A DNA stretch of 64,000 nucleotides from Pseudobacter sp051955275. GTDB lineage: Bacteria; Bacteroidota; Bacteroidia; Chitinophagales; Chitinophagaceae. Below are positions 1 to 9,643 of this stretch, piece after piece. The stretch's first letter is position 1. The number at the start of each line of letters is the position of its first letter. The notes beneath the pieces were generated by a model, which worked only from the letters and a program-made list of their open reading frames with translations, was not told the origin of the DNA and searched no databases. A program made the position numbers and the translations under genes. Location of the stretch: NCBI RefSeq assembly GCF_051955275.1, contig NZ_JBQCGW010000171.1:1-64000 (forward strand). Direction: 5' to 3'.

Positions 1-2624
1 TCGGCCGGGTACCGGGTTTGAACGTGCAGCAAACATCAGGTAATTCTGCTGCGCCCATGCGGGTTACTATCAGGGGGATAAATACCATCAATCCCAATGC
101 CATTACTGATCCCTTGTATGTGATAGATGGCATTCCCTTTACTACCCTCAATGCTTCACCTACAACAGGAACGCTGCCCATCTCAATGGGAGCTGTACAG
201 GGGGGATTACCCAATGTACGTGGAGAAAATCCTTTGTTAAGCATAAACCCGAGGGATGTTGAAAGTATCAGCGTACTGAAAGATGCAGATGCCACAGCTA
301 TCTACGGTTCAAGAGGCGCCAACGGCGTGATATTGATCACCACTAAAAGACCCAAATCCGGTCCAACCAGCTTCAATTTCTCGATCAGCCAGGGTACTAC
401 GATGAACACCAGGTATCCAAAATTACTGAACACCCAGGAGTACCTGGCAATGAGGAGAGAAGCATTCCGTAACGACGGGATCATTCCGGACCAGGGAAAT
501 GCACCTGACCTGATGCGCTGGGATACCACAAAATATACTGACTGGCAACGATTGTTCGTTGGCACCGGATCTGAGACTACCGTGAATGCCCGGGTTACCG
601 GCGGCATCAATCAAACCAATTATTCCATTTCAGCCAGTTATACCACCATTAAAGAACTCATGAACAATGGTGCAAAAAATCACCGGGGCACTTTATTTTC
701 CAGTTTCAATCATGCCAGCAGTAATCAGAAATTCGGATTCAGTCTCGGCAACAGTATCTCATTTACCGAAGTGAACGCCGCCCTACTGGGAGACCTTGGC
801 GATACCGAACCCAATGCACCGGATATTTACAATGAAAAAGGCGAATTCAATTTTGAACCATATAGAACTCAGAATGGAAGCACTTACCCATTCTCGAACC
901 TGAAAAAGCCCAGCGAAAGCAACACGTTTGTCCTCAACAATAATATGAACGTAAGATACGAGATCATAAGAGGATTGACCATTTCAACAAATGCCGGCTA
1001 CTCATTCACTCACAATACGAATGCAAATTATTCACCCGAAGCCGCCAATGACCCGGTTTTTGTTGGCTTCTCATCGGCAGTATTTGGAGAGTCTGCCAGC
1101 AAGAGCTGGACGGTTGAACCTCAGCTCAGGTACAATACTCTGATCGGCAAAGGAAACCTTACCCTTCAACTGATCGGCAATATGCAATACATAAATACAA
1201 GGGGTGAAACTATCCAGTCTCAGCGCTTCCCCAATGATGCATTGATGAAAAGCTATAACAATGCCTTACAGAATATATTCACGGAAGGGGTCCGCGAGCG
1301 TAAAACCGTTTCAGGAGTTGCCATCATCAGGTATGCATGGGACAATAAATATGTGCTCAACATCAACGCAAGAAGAGATGGATCTTCTCAGTTTGGACCT
1401 GGCAAGCAATTCGGGAACTTTGCATCAGCGGGGCTTGCATGGATCGCTTCTGATGAAAAATGGCTCCGGAAAATTATGCCAGGCTGGTTCAGTTTTCTGA
1501 AATTCAGAGGCAGTTATGGTACTACAGGTTCGGATCAGGTTGGCGATTATGAATATCTGAGTCGCTGGTCCAAATCAGTTTCCATCCGTGACACAAGATC
1601 CCTGTATAAATACAATGGACTTGAAGCCTTTCATGTGATAAGACCACTTAACCAGCAATTTCAGTGGGAGTCTACCATCCAGTCTGAGTTGGGCATGTCT
1701 GTGGCCTTTCTTGAAAACAGGATATCGCTGGAGATGGCTGTTTACCGCAAGGTCACCGATAATCAGCTGACTGACCTGCCAACGCCTGTTCTGACTGGCT
1801 TTCCTGATGTAACTGCCAATTCAGAGGCAAAGGTGGCTAATACCGGTTTCGAAGTCAGTCTGTCTGCCATGCTTATCAACAGTAAGGATTGGGGGCTGAG
1901 TGCCAGTTTCCAGATGAGCAGGAACACCAATAAGCTGATCGCATTTCCTAACCTCGAAAGATCTTCTTCCCGTGAAAGGCTGAGGGTAGGAGAATCGCTC
2001 ACCACCCAATATGTGTTGAAATATACAGGAATCGATCCCCTTACCGGAAATGCCACCTATGAAGACAGGAATAAAGATGGGGTAATTACTACGGGTAGTG
2101 GAAACTTTCCATCATCGGATATTGATGACCGCTATATTTCAATCGATGCCAGTGTTCCGGGATTCACCGGTGGATTTAATATCAATTTCAATTACAAAAG
2201 CCTGTCAGTATCCTCCAGTTTCATGGTAGTTAATACGCGCATGTCTAATCCATACCTGACGGTTGTTCCGGGAGGGCCTGTGAATATCAGTATTCCGGAT
2301 GAAATAAAGTATAACCACTGGCAAAAGCCCGGAGATCAGGCAAAATATCCTAGGTACTCCACAAGTTCATCCAATGTACTCAAAGCTTCCGATGCCAGCT
2401 ATGTGAATGCATCCTATGTAAGGATGACCAACCTGGCTGTCGAATATAAATTCCCAGCAAAATGGATCAGTAAGATCAGGATGAAGGATGCGAGTTTTTC
2501 GATCCAGACCCAGAATCTGTTCACCATCACGTCATCCAGTTGGCTCAACCCGGATCTTTCGTCAGGCATTTTTGTGACGCCAATCCCCAGAACGATCAAC
2601 ACTTCACTCTCCATTAATTTCTAA
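1..2624 (+). CDS. SusC/RagA-family TonB-dependent outer membrane transporter, 5' truncated
   Basis: The reading frame is already open at the window edge, so the signal peptide, the carboxypeptidase-regulatory-like domain and the start of the plug lie upstream. The visible part begins in the plug with the typical RVPGLNV, then VTIRGINT and DPLYVIDGIPF, and continues as a long beta-barrel region rich in aromatic and Asn residues, ending in LSINF, a usual aromatic C-terminus for an outer membrane barrel. About 873 residues are visible. SusC proteins are the TonB-energised channel of SusCD complexes, which import glycans or peptides with SusD as the lid. The SusD gene starts 10 bases downstream. 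Nothing visible identifies the substrate, and no glycoside hydrolase lies in the visible part of the operon. The TTG at 18 is an internal Leu codon, not the start. Confidence 0.95.
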   Translation, partial: GRVPGLNVQQTSGNSAAPMRVTIRGINTINPNAITDPLYVIDGIPFTTLNASPTTGTLPISMGAVQGGLPNVRGENPLLSINPRDVESISVLKDADATAIYGSRGANGVILITTKRPKSGPTSFNFSISQGTTMNTRYPKLLNTQEYLAMRREAFRNDGIIPDQGNAPDLMRWDTTKYTDWQRLFVGTGSETTVNARVTGGINQTNYSISASYTTIKELMNNGAKNHRGTLFSSFNHASSNQKFGFSLGNSISFTEVNAALLGDLGDTEPNAPDIYNEKGEFNFEPYRTQNGSTYPFSNLKKPSESNTFVLNNNMNVRYEIIRGLTISTNAGYSFTHNTNANYSPEAANDPVFVGFSSAVFGESASKSWTVEPQLRYNTLIGKGNLTLQLIGNMQYINTRGETIQSQRFPNDALMKSYNNALQNIFTEGVRERKTVSGVAIIRYAWDNKYVLNINARRDGSSQFGPGKQFGNFASAGLAWIASDEKWLRKIMPGWFSFLKFRGSYGTTGSDQVGDYEYLSRWSKSVSIRDTRSLYKYNGLEAFHVIRPLNQQFQWESTIQSELGMSVAFLENRISLEMAVYRKVTDNQLTDLPTPVLTGFPDVTANSEAKVANTGFEVSLSAMLINSKDWGLSASFQMSRNTNKLIAFPNLERSSSRERLRVGESLTTQYVLKYTGIDPLTGNATYEDRNKDGVITTGSGNFPSSDIDDRYISIDASVPGFTGGFNINFNYKSLSVSSSFMVVNTRMSNPYLTVVPGGPVNISIPDEIKYNHWQKPGDQAKYPRYSTSSSNVLKASDASYVNASYVRMTNLAVEYKFPAKWISKIRMKDASFSIQTQNLFTITSSSWLNPDLSSGIFVTPIPRTINTSLSINF

Positions 2625-2634
2625 TACCAGGAAT

Positions 2635-4095
2635 ATGCGATATACAATTTTTTCCCCCATCATATATGCTTCCATCTGCATACTCTCCCTTACCGGGTGC
2701 AGTAAACTACTGGAGATAGGCCCACCGATCAATTCCATCACCACCGAGGAGCTTTTTGTTACCAATAAGCAGGCTGAATGGGCCATTGCAGGGATCTATT
2801 CAAAAATGATCAATGGAACTGAATACTCGGCCAGCGCAGTTACGCAGATCGGCAACAATAATTTTGCAGCAGGGCTCTCAACAATTCTCGGCAGCCTTTC
2901 TGCAGATGATCTGTTCATGGCCGGTGGCCAGGTTATAGGCACTGACTTTTTTGCCTCACAGAATAATCTGTCTCTTACAAACAGTTCAAAAGCTGATAAT
3001 CTGTGGAAATCGGCATATCGAACGATCTATGATGCCAATGCTGTAATAGAAGGGATCGGGGCATCCACTTCGTCATCGCTTTCTGACAGCGTAAGAAAAC
3101 AATTGACTGCAGAAGCGCTGGTGCTTCGCGCCTTCAGCTATTTCTACCTGGTTAACTTTTATGGAGATGTACCCCTGGCACTCAGTGCAGCATTTCAGCA
3201 AACGGCCAGCCTTCCCAGGTCCCCGGTTGCGAAAGTATATGATCAGATCAAATCAGACCTGGTGAAAGCAAAAGCTGCACTCACAGCGGATTTTGCAATC
3301 GGCAATAATGAAAGGGTGAGAGTGAATAAATGGTTTGCAGAAGCCTTGCTGGCGCGGGTGTACCTTTATACCGGAGATTACCAGGCTGCCATCAGCAGCG
3401 CCAGCGCAGTGATCGGTCACACTGCTCTATTTGGTGTGGAAACTGACATCAGTAAAGTTTTTCTTCCCAATAGCAAGGAAGCGATCTTTCAATTGAAACC
3501 CACCACGGAAGAGGCCCGCATCCTGAACCAAACACCTGAAAGCAGGCAGCTGTATAATGTGCCCGCTGCCAATGGATCCTACTTTCCCACTTACGGGATC
3601 ACTCCCCAATTAGCCAACGCATTTGAAGCCAATGACCAGCGGAAGAATATATGGATGTTGGCAGTGCCTTCAGGTTTTATTCCCGTAAAATACAGGAACG
3701 GCGCACCAGGACAGTACTATACAGTAATGAGAATGGCTGAACTCCATCTCATCAGGGCAGAGGCCACCATGTTGTTGACACCGGCTGCAAAGAGCACGGC
3801 CATCGAAGACCTGAACATATTGAGAAGAAGGGCAGGGGTAGATGAGCTGAACGATCAGTTGTCGGCCGGACAGGTGATCGAAGCCATTGCGCATGAAAGG
3901 AGGACTGAATTATTCACAGAATGGGGGCACCGCTGGTTTGATCTGAAAAGGACAGGAAAAGCAGAAGAGATATTGAGCGCAATTCCCTACAAACAACCCT
4001 GGCAGGGAAACTACCAGCTGCTGTATCCTATTCCTGCCGGAGAAATAATCAACAACAACAACCTGGTCCAAAACCCGGAATATAATTCCCGCTAA
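2635..4095 (+). CDS. SusD/RagB-family nutrient-binding outer membrane lipoprotein
   Basis: The protein has 486 residues. A signal peptide with lipobox LTGC lies near residue 22, so it should be a lipoprotein. Family features are SADDLFMAG, the helical repeat stretch LWKSAYRTIYDANAVIEGI, the ALVLRAFSYFYLVNFYGDVPL motif (TPR-like SusD core) and the C-terminal RRTELFTEWGHRWFDLKR block, ending with the usual YPIPAGEI and NPEY. SusD proteins bind substrate on the cell surface and cap the SusC channel. It follows SusC by 10 bases and is surely co-transcribed with it. At 486 residues it is normal in length for the family. Its ligand cannot be told from sequence. Confidence 0.95.
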   Translation: MRYTIFSPIIYASICILSLTGCSKLLEIGPPINSITTEELFVTNKQAEWAIAGIYSKMINGTEYSASAVTQIGNNNFAAGLSTILGSLSADDLFMAGGQVIGTDFFASQNNLSLTNSSKADNLWKSAYRTIYDANAVIEGIGASTSSSLSDSVRKQLTAEALVLRAFSYFYLVNFYGDVPLALSAAFQQTASLPRSPVAKVYDQIKSDLVKAKAALTADFAIGNNERVRVNKWFAEALLARVYLYTGDYQAAISSASAVIGHTALFGVETDISKVFLPNSKEAIFQLKPTTEEARILNQTPESRQLYNVPAANGSYFPTYGITPQLANAFEANDQRKNIWMLAVPSGFIPVKYRNGAPGQYYTVMRMAELHLIRAEATMLLTPAAKSTAIEDLNILRRRAGVDELNDQLSAGQVIEAIAHERRTELFTEWGHRWFDLKRTGKAEEILSAIPYKQPWQGNYQLLYPIPAGEIINNNNLVQNPEYNSR

Positions 4096-4113
4096 ACCGC
4101 ATAAAACTACTTT

Positions 4114-4902
4114 ATGAACATCATCAATACCGGAGCAATCCGTAATATAAATTTCCGAAGCAGGCTATTGTCCGCTATTACAATATTTTTGTTGCTGATA
4201 GTTTTAAATGCCTGCGATAAAGCTAAACTGTATGATGCAAACCCGGCCACGGTACAGCCATTCAATTTGCTGAATGATGGCGTGGTACTGCGTGCAAACC
4301 TGTCCGGAAAACATCCGATCCAGTACAGCACGGCACTCACTCTGTATAACAAATCATTCAACCTGCGCAGTAATATATTCCTGAAAATATTTCCGCAAAA
4401 GATCGATCTGTATGCACAGCCTGACACCATGCCGCATGACCGGCCGGTGGTCAGCGCGGATCTACAGCTTGAAACAGGAAAGATCTACTCCATGTTCATT
4501 TATGAGGAAAAATCAGCAGCAGCGTACACTGTCAACGAGGATAAATTCCCTGACATTGGAATGAACGACAGCCTTACACTTATCCGGTTCGCCAACTTCA
4601 GTGAAGGCCAGGCTCTCAGTGTGAACATTAAAGGGCAGGCTCCCGGATCTTATATCCAGTTATTACCTTTCAAATCTGTCACTGAATTTGCAGCGCTGAA
4701 AGTAGGGCGTTCGGTTGCAGATTATCAATTTGAAATAAGAGACTACGCAAGCGGGGACCTGCTTACTACCTATACCACCACTAATATTGGGACTACAAAT
4801 ATTTCCTTATGGATGTATATCCCTAATACCCTTGTTTTTACGGGCCGTCCTTCAGGCACAGGTACCAATCAACAAAAAATAGTGCTGATGAAACACAGGT
4901 AG
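4114..4902 (+). CDS. Small lipoprotein of the SusCD operon, DUF4397-like
   Basis: The protein has 262 residues. An N-terminal hydrophobic stretch is followed by the lipobox LNAC near residue 33, so it is probably lipidated. The remainder looks like two beta-sandwich modules. The second, around FANFSEGQALSVNIKG and later LPFKSVTEFAALKVG, resembles DUF4397 domains found in Bacteroidota surface lipoproteins. It starts 18 bases after susD and lies 43 bases before the ABC ATPase gene. Such third lipoproteins often sit beside SusCD and may help bind substrate, but no function can be assigned. The lipoprotein call is strong; the domain family name is tentative. Confidence 0.7.
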   Translation: MNIINTGAIRNINFRSRLLSAITIFLLLIVLNACDKAKLYDANPATVQPFNLLNDGVVLRANLSGKHPIQYSTALTLYNKSFNLRSNIFLKIFPQKIDLYAQPDTMPHDRPVVSADLQLETGKIYSMFIYEEKSAAAYTVNEDKFPDIGMNDSLTLIRFANFSEGQALSVNIKGQAPGSYIQLLPFKSVTEFAALKVGRSVADYQFEIRDYASGDLLTTYTTTNIGTTNISLWMYIPNTLVFTGRPSGTGTNQQKIVLMKHR

Positions 4903-4945
4903 GGAAAGGGTTCCTTGCATTCAATAAAACATTTACTGTATACAT

Positions 4946-5866
4946 ATGACTAACGTCTTAAAAGTGGAGAATCTCTCCCACAGGTATTCTAATGCCTGGG
5001 CTATCCGTGATATCAATTTCGAGATCAACCAACCCGGGGTCATTGGGTTGCTCGGCTCCAACGGAGCAGGCAAATCAACCACCATGAATATCATTTGTGG
5101 AGTATTGAATCAAACGGAAGGAAAAGTGATCATCAATGGCATCGATAAAAGCGAAAATCCCAGGCTGGCAAAAAAGCAACTGGGTTTCTTACCACAAGCA
5201 CCTCCATTGTACACAGACTTCACCGTGGATGAATATCTGACCTATACTGCAGAGCTGCGCTTTATTGAAAAAGATAAAATTAAGAGATCGGTGGCTGAAG
5301 TGATGGACAGAACAGGGATCAGCCATTTCAGTTCACGGCTTATTAAAAACCTGTCAGGTGGTTACAAACAGCGCGTTGGCATTGCGCAGGCCATCATACA
5401 TAAACCCAGCATTGTGATCCTGGATGAACCAACCAATGGATTAGATCCCAACCAGATCATCGAAGCCAGAAAACTGATCAAAGAAATTGCACAGGACCAT
5501 ACGATACTGTTGTCATCTCACGTACTGTCCGAGATCAATCTGTTGTGCCGCGATATCATTATGATAGAAGCTGGAAGGATGGTGTTCTCTGATTCCATGG
5601 AGAGTTTCAATAACTATATCCAGCCAGCTTCCCTGCTTGTAAAAATGGATAATCCACCGCAGGCAACTGAATTAATGAAGGTCCCCGGTGTTACAAAAGT
5701 GGAATTCATCACAGATAAGCAGTGCAGGATCTTTTTCAGCAGGGAAACCGGCATCAGCGAAGCCATCATCGCAGCCAGTATGCAACACAACTGGAAGCTG
5801 CAGGAGATCAACCTTGAAAAGTCTGTACTGGACGATGTATTCAAACAATTGTCTCAACAATCTTAA
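4946..5866 (+). CDS. ABC transporter ATP-binding protein, GldA-like
   Basis: The protein has 306 residues with all ABC ATPase motifs: Walker A GSNGAGKST near residue 37, signature LSGGYKQR near 136, Walker B VILDEPTNGLDP near 158, and the switch His in LLSSHVLSE. A C-terminal extension of about 90 residues is typical of GldA/CcmA-type exporter ATPases. It lies 14 bases before a GldF-GldG fusion permease. A second such permease lies 5 kb downstream with no further ATPase gene, so this single ATPase probably energises a heterodimeric exporter. Members of the Gld family take part in gliding and secretion in flavobacteria, but many relatives outside that group have other roles. The transported substrate is unknown. 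Confidence 0.93.
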   Translation: MTNVLKVENLSHRYSNAWAIRDINFEINQPGVIGLLGSNGAGKSTTMNIICGVLNQTEGKVIINGIDKSENPRLAKKQLGFLPQAPPLYTDFTVDEYLTYTAELRFIEKDKIKRSVAEVMDRTGISHFSSRLIKNLSGGYKQRVGIAQAIIHKPSIVILDEPTNGLDPNQIIEARKLIKEIAQDHTILLSSHVLSEINLLCRDIIMIEAGRMVFSDSMESFNNYIQPASLLVKMDNPPQATELMKVPGVTKVEFITDKQCRIFFSRETGISEAIIAASMQHNWKLQEINLEKSVLDDVFKQLSQQS

Positions 5867-5880
5867 TCCTGCCAAATAAT

Positions 5881-8193
5881 ATGAAAATCATTTTCAAGAT
5901 AGCCCGTGCGGAACTGAGAACATTGTTCTATTCGCCTATTGCCTGGCTGGTGCTCATCCTGTTCTTTACAGCAGGCTCAGGGATCTTCGCATTTGTGATG
6001 GAGAAGTTTGCAGTTGTGCAGGATGTGTCGATAGAGGCGAACCCTTCGTGGAACGGATTTGAATCAGGCATTGGAACGATCGTATCCACGGGCATCCTGA
6101 GCGTGCTGAAATTATATCTCTACCTGTTCATTCCCTTACTTACTATGGGAGTGATCAGCCGGGAAGTGAACAATGGCACCATCAGGTTATTGTATTCTTC
6201 TCCTATCAATACCAGGGAGATCGTGATCGGCAAATACCTGGGGCTGATGCTTTACAATTGTATCCTGTTATCGGTGATCGCCATTCAATTGTTGTCTGTC
6301 AGCCTGAGTGTAAAGCATCCCGAGATCAATGTGAATTTCTCCATCCTGCTGGGAATTTTTCTGATGATGGCCACGTATTCCGCCATCGGCTTGTTCATCT
6401 CCTGCCTTACCAATTACCAGATCGTTGCAGCGGTGATCACTTTTGCCGTTCTGTTTGTGCTGGAGAATGTTTCATCCCTCTGGCAACAGTACGATCTGAT
6501 CCGGGATATCACTTTTGCTCTCTCCATCTCCGGAAAGACTGATCTGATGTTAGGCGGATTGATCACCAGCAGGGAAGTACTTTACTTCCTGTCACTTATC
6601 CTGCTGTTTGTTGGTGCTGCCATGATAAAATTGCGCAGCACGCAGGAATCAAAAAGATGGACCGTACCGGCTTCAAGGTATAGCCTGCTGGCGCTGCTTG
6701 TGATCACTATCGGTTATGTCAGCTCCAGGCCCCGTTATATAGCTTATGCTGATACAACAAGAGATAAGATCAATACACTGCACCCTGTGATCCGGGAGGT
6801 GTTGAAGGAGCTCGACGGATCACCGCTGACTGTTACGCTTTACACCAATCTCTTTGATGGAAGAGGCAGACACGGCCTTCCTCAGAACAGGAACAAATAC
6901 ATGAAAGACCTCTGGGAGCCGTTTATCAGGTTCTACCCCAATATCCGGTTCGAATATGAATATTATTACGATGTGCGTGAAGGGGATAGTTCTCTTTTAC
7001 GCAGTTTCCCCGGCAAATCGCTGGAAGAAATTGCAGAGATCCAGGCAGAGATCTTAGGTATCCGCTCCTCTCTTTTCATGGGACCGGAGGAGATCAGGAA
7101 AAAGATCGACCTCAGTGCGGAAGACAAGATCCTGGTAATGCAATTGGAATATAATGGGAAGAAGACTTTTCTGAGAACTTTCAGCAGTCCATTATGGCCT
7201 CCACCCAATGTTGTAGCTGCTTCCATCAACAGGCTGACCCGGAATAAAGAGGAACGCGTGTCATTTGTAACAGGACACTATGAAAGGAGTCCGGTCAATC
7301 ATACAGAAAGGGAATTCATGTTCCATACAAATCTGAAGAAAACCAAACGTTCACTGATCAACAACGGTGTGGATACGGATACTATTTCACTGGCAACAGG
7401 AGAAGTGCCAAAGAACATCGACCTGCTTGTAGTGGCTGACCCCAAATCTGCTTACAGCCCAACTGAACAGCAGGCACTCATCAATTATCTGGATAAAGGT
7501 GGTAACGCGCTCATCTTTACTGAACCTGGTAAGCAGCATATCCTGGCTCCTGTGTTGAAAGAAATTGGCGTTTACCCGGATGATGGCATCATTGTTCGTC
7601 CCAATAAAAATGAAATGCCACATATCTTCATCAATGGCCTGAACCGGGCTGGTAATTTTCTTGCGAAGGAGCCGCAAATGGAGATGTACCAGATCCATGG
7701 TACCGGCGGTGGCAGGGTGCACAACGAGGGTATGTTGAATCTCAGTTACAGGGAAATAAATGGCTTCAGGGCAGAGCCGGTGATCACCAAACGGGGTGAT
7801 GCAAATACCTGGATAGAAACAGGTGTGATGAAAGTGGATTCCGCCCCTCCCGTGTACACTACTGCTGATGGAGATGTACAGAAAGCAGAATATGTAATAG
7901 CACTGAAGCTCACCAGGAAGATCAATAACAAGGAACAACGGATCATCGTTGCAGGCGATGCTGATTTCATGAGCGAATACAGAATGCGCCGCATTTCTAT
8001 CGACCTCGCTTTTTACAGCTGGACGTTGTACAATAAGTATCCATATTATGCAAACTTCCCGGTGCCGGAAGACAGGTTCCTGAAATTGACACCTGCCTCA
8101 GCAGCGTTGCTGTTCAAGATATATGTTTACCTGGTACCGTCACTACTGCTGCTGACAGCTATTGTACTGCTCGTTCGCAGAAAAAGAAAATAA
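5881..8193 (+). CDS. GldF-GldG fusion: ABC-2 permease with periplasmic GldG domain (copy a)
   Basis: The protein has 770 residues. Residues 1-250 form an ABC-2 permease with about six membrane helices and the conserved TMGVISREVNNGTI and YSSPINTREIVIGKYLG region. A seventh helix near 265-285 leads into a large periplasmic GldG-like domain, residues about 290-735, with KELDGSPLTVTLYTN and ADPKSAYSPTEQQALINYL. A final helix near 745-765 ends in a basic RRKRK tail. In gliding flavobacteria GldF and GldG are separate proteins; here they are one chain. It follows the ABC ATPase gene by 14 bases and precedes a MutS-like gene by 23 bases. Copy b at 11020 is a clear paralogue of the same architecture. 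Confidence 0.9.
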   Translation: MKIIFKIARAELRTLFYSPIAWLVLILFFTAGSGIFAFVMEKFAVVQDVSIEANPSWNGFESGIGTIVSTGILSVLKLYLYLFIPLLTMGVISREVNNGTIRLLYSSPINTREIVIGKYLGLMLYNCILLSVIAIQLLSVSLSVKHPEINVNFSILLGIFLMMATYSAIGLFISCLTNYQIVAAVITFAVLFVLENVSSLWQQYDLIRDITFALSISGKTDLMLGGLITSREVLYFLSLILLFVGAAMIKLRSTQESKRWTVPASRYSLLALLVITIGYVSSRPRYIAYADTTRDKINTLHPVIREVLKELDGSPLTVTLYTNLFDGRGRHGLPQNRNKYMKDLWEPFIRFYPNIRFEYEYYYDVREGDSSLLRSFPGKSLEEIAEIQAEILGIRSSLFMGPEEIRKKIDLSAEDKILVMQLEYNGKKTFLRTFSSPLWPPPNVVAASINRLTRNKEERVSFVTGHYERSPVNHTEREFMFHTNLKKTKRSLINNGVDTDTISLATGEVPKNIDLLVVADPKSAYSPTEQQALINYLDKGGNALIFTEPGKQHILAPVLKEIGVYPDDGIIVRPNKNEMPHIFINGLNRAGNFLAKEPQMEMYQIHGTGGGRVHNEGMLNLSYREINGFRAEPVITKRGDANTWIETGVMKVDSAPPVYTTADGDVQKAEYVIALKLTRKINNKEQRIIVAGDADFMSEYRMRRISIDLAFYSWTLYNKYPYYANFPVPEDRFLKLTPASAALLFKIYVYLVPSLLLLTAIVLLVRRKRK

Positions 8194-8216
8194 TAAAATC
8201 ATAAACTGTTCAAACA

Positions 8217-9506
8217 ATGTTCCTCCAAACGGATGACCAGACAATAGAAGATCTCAGGCTGTTTGCCAAAAGAGAACGCAATGGGATCTATGATATCTAC
8301 AATAATGCTGCAACAAGGGGAGGAGAATTGCTGTTAGAAAAAATGTTCAGGCAACCCTTGTCCGATCAGGATGCCATTACAAAAAGAGCGGCAGTGATTG
8401 CAGCATTCGCGAAAGCGGGAACTGGTTTCCCTTTTGAATCATCCCAGCTTGACAGTGTTGAAAAATACATGAGTTATGATGAAGATGCCGGCAAAGGGCA
8501 AAAACCGGTAATGGGAGAGAAAGAGGTGAGCAGTGGTGTAACTGCCTTTATCGGGTTGTTCCATTCTGTAAGATCCTTTGTAGAACAGGGTGCCATCCTG
8601 CACATAGAAGAGTTGGAAAAGGAGCGGTCTGAAATGCTGGTACTGCTGCAGCATCCTGCGCTGGAACCGGTGCTCAGAGAACAGTCCGGGAACCGCCTTT
8701 CTTATGGCGCGGTAACAGCTTTCGATATTCTCATCCGTGTAAAGGAAAGAGAGAAAGTAATGGCTGTACTGAGTTTCATATACCTGATGGATGTATACAT
8801 TTCAGTAGCGCGGGTTGCCACCAACAGAAATTTCGTTTTTCCGGTGGCGCATCCCAGGGCCAGCAATATCCTGAAAGTGCAGGGTGTGTACCATCCGGAA
8901 TTGAAAAAACCAGTGGCCAATGACCTGTTCATGCATGCAGACCGATCAGTGGTATTTCTTACAGGGGCCAATATGGCGGGAAAGTCCACTTTTCTGCGCG
9001 CCTTCAGCACGGCAGTTTACATCGCACATATGGGATTTCCTGTGGCGGCCAGGTCGCTGGAGTTTTCGGTGATGGATGGGATCTACACCACCATCAACCT
9101 GCCGGATAATTTAGGGATCGGCGCCAGTCATTTCTATGCTGAAGTATTGCGTGTAAAAAAGATGGCTACTGAATTGGGTGCCGGTAAATCTTTATTTGTA
9201 CTCTTTGATGAATTGTTCAGGGGAACCAATGTAAAGGATGCGCATGAAGGTACTGTGGCTGTCACGCATGCCTTTGCCGGTAAGAAAACCAGCCTCTTCC
9301 TCATCTCATCCCATATTGTAGAAGCAGGCGATGAATTAAAACAAAAAACCAATATTGGATTTTACTACCTGCCTACCCGCATGAATGGCACTTCGCCCGA
9401 ATATCCTTATACGCTCGAAGAAGGAATTACCGATGATCGTCATGGTATGATCATCATCCGCAATGAAGGTATTCTGGAAACTTTGAAAAACGGGAAGAAA
9501 GTATAA
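8217..9506 (+). CDS. Short MutS-like ATPase (copy a), no mismatch-recognition domain
   Basis: The protein has 429 residues. The C-terminal half is the MutS ATPase domain: Walker A GANMAGKST near residue 249, the MutS region LEFSVMDGIYT with DNLGIGASHFYAEVLRV, and Walker B with FDELFRGTN near 331, followed by a conserved-type SSHIVEAG. The N-terminal half is helical and resembles the MutS core/lever domain. MutS domain I with its Phe-x-Glu mismatch probe is absent, as is the Smr nuclease of MutS2. Canonical MutS has about 850 residues. The gene lies 23 bases after a GldF-GldG fusion and is followed by a second copy. A role in mismatch repair is unlikely; the context suggests a partner or regulator of the exporter, which is inference. 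Confidence 0.9.
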   Translation: MFLQTDDQTIEDLRLFAKRERNGIYDIYNNAATRGGELLLEKMFRQPLSDQDAITKRAAVIAAFAKAGTGFPFESSQLDSVEKYMSYDEDAGKGQKPVMGEKEVSSGVTAFIGLFHSVRSFVEQGAILHIEELEKERSEMLVLLQHPALEPVLREQSGNRLSYGAVTAFDILIRVKEREKVMAVLSFIYLMDVYISVARVATNRNFVFPVAHPRASNILKVQGVYHPELKKPVANDLFMHADRSVVFLTGANMAGKSTFLRAFSTAVYIAHMGFPVAARSLEFSVMDGIYTTINLPDNLGIGASHFYAEVLRVKKMATELGAGKSLFVLFDELFRGTNVKDAHEGTVAVTHAFAGKKTSLFLISSHIVEAGDELKQKTNIGFYYLPTRMNGTSPEYPYTLEEGITDDRHGMIIIRNEGILETLKNGKKV

Positions 9507-9520
9507 ACCGCAGGGTGTAA

Positions 9521-9628
9521 CAGTCGCTCGCGTCCCCGCGAGTGACTTCTATTGCGTCGCCTCCGGCGACACGGTATTCGCCAGAGGCGAACAAATATAA
9601 GTAACTCGCCAGAGGCGGGCACACTCTG
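9521..9628. repeat. Dispersed palindromic repeat, full-length copy 1
   Basis: This element fills the gap between the two MutS-like genes and folds as four small hairpins. The first is an 11-bp stem at 9522-9532 and 9537-9547 with loop TCCC and one G-T pair. The second is GTCGCC-TCC-GGCGAC at 9556-9570, the third TTCGCC-AGA-GGCGAA at 9577-9591 and the fourth CTCGCC-AGA-GGCGGG at 9605-9619. Related copies lie near 18465, 34338, 46000, 49232 and 52081, always between genes. It resembles REP or MITE-type intergenic repeats. Confidence 0.85.
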
Positions 9629-9643
9629 ATAAAAAAATAAACT

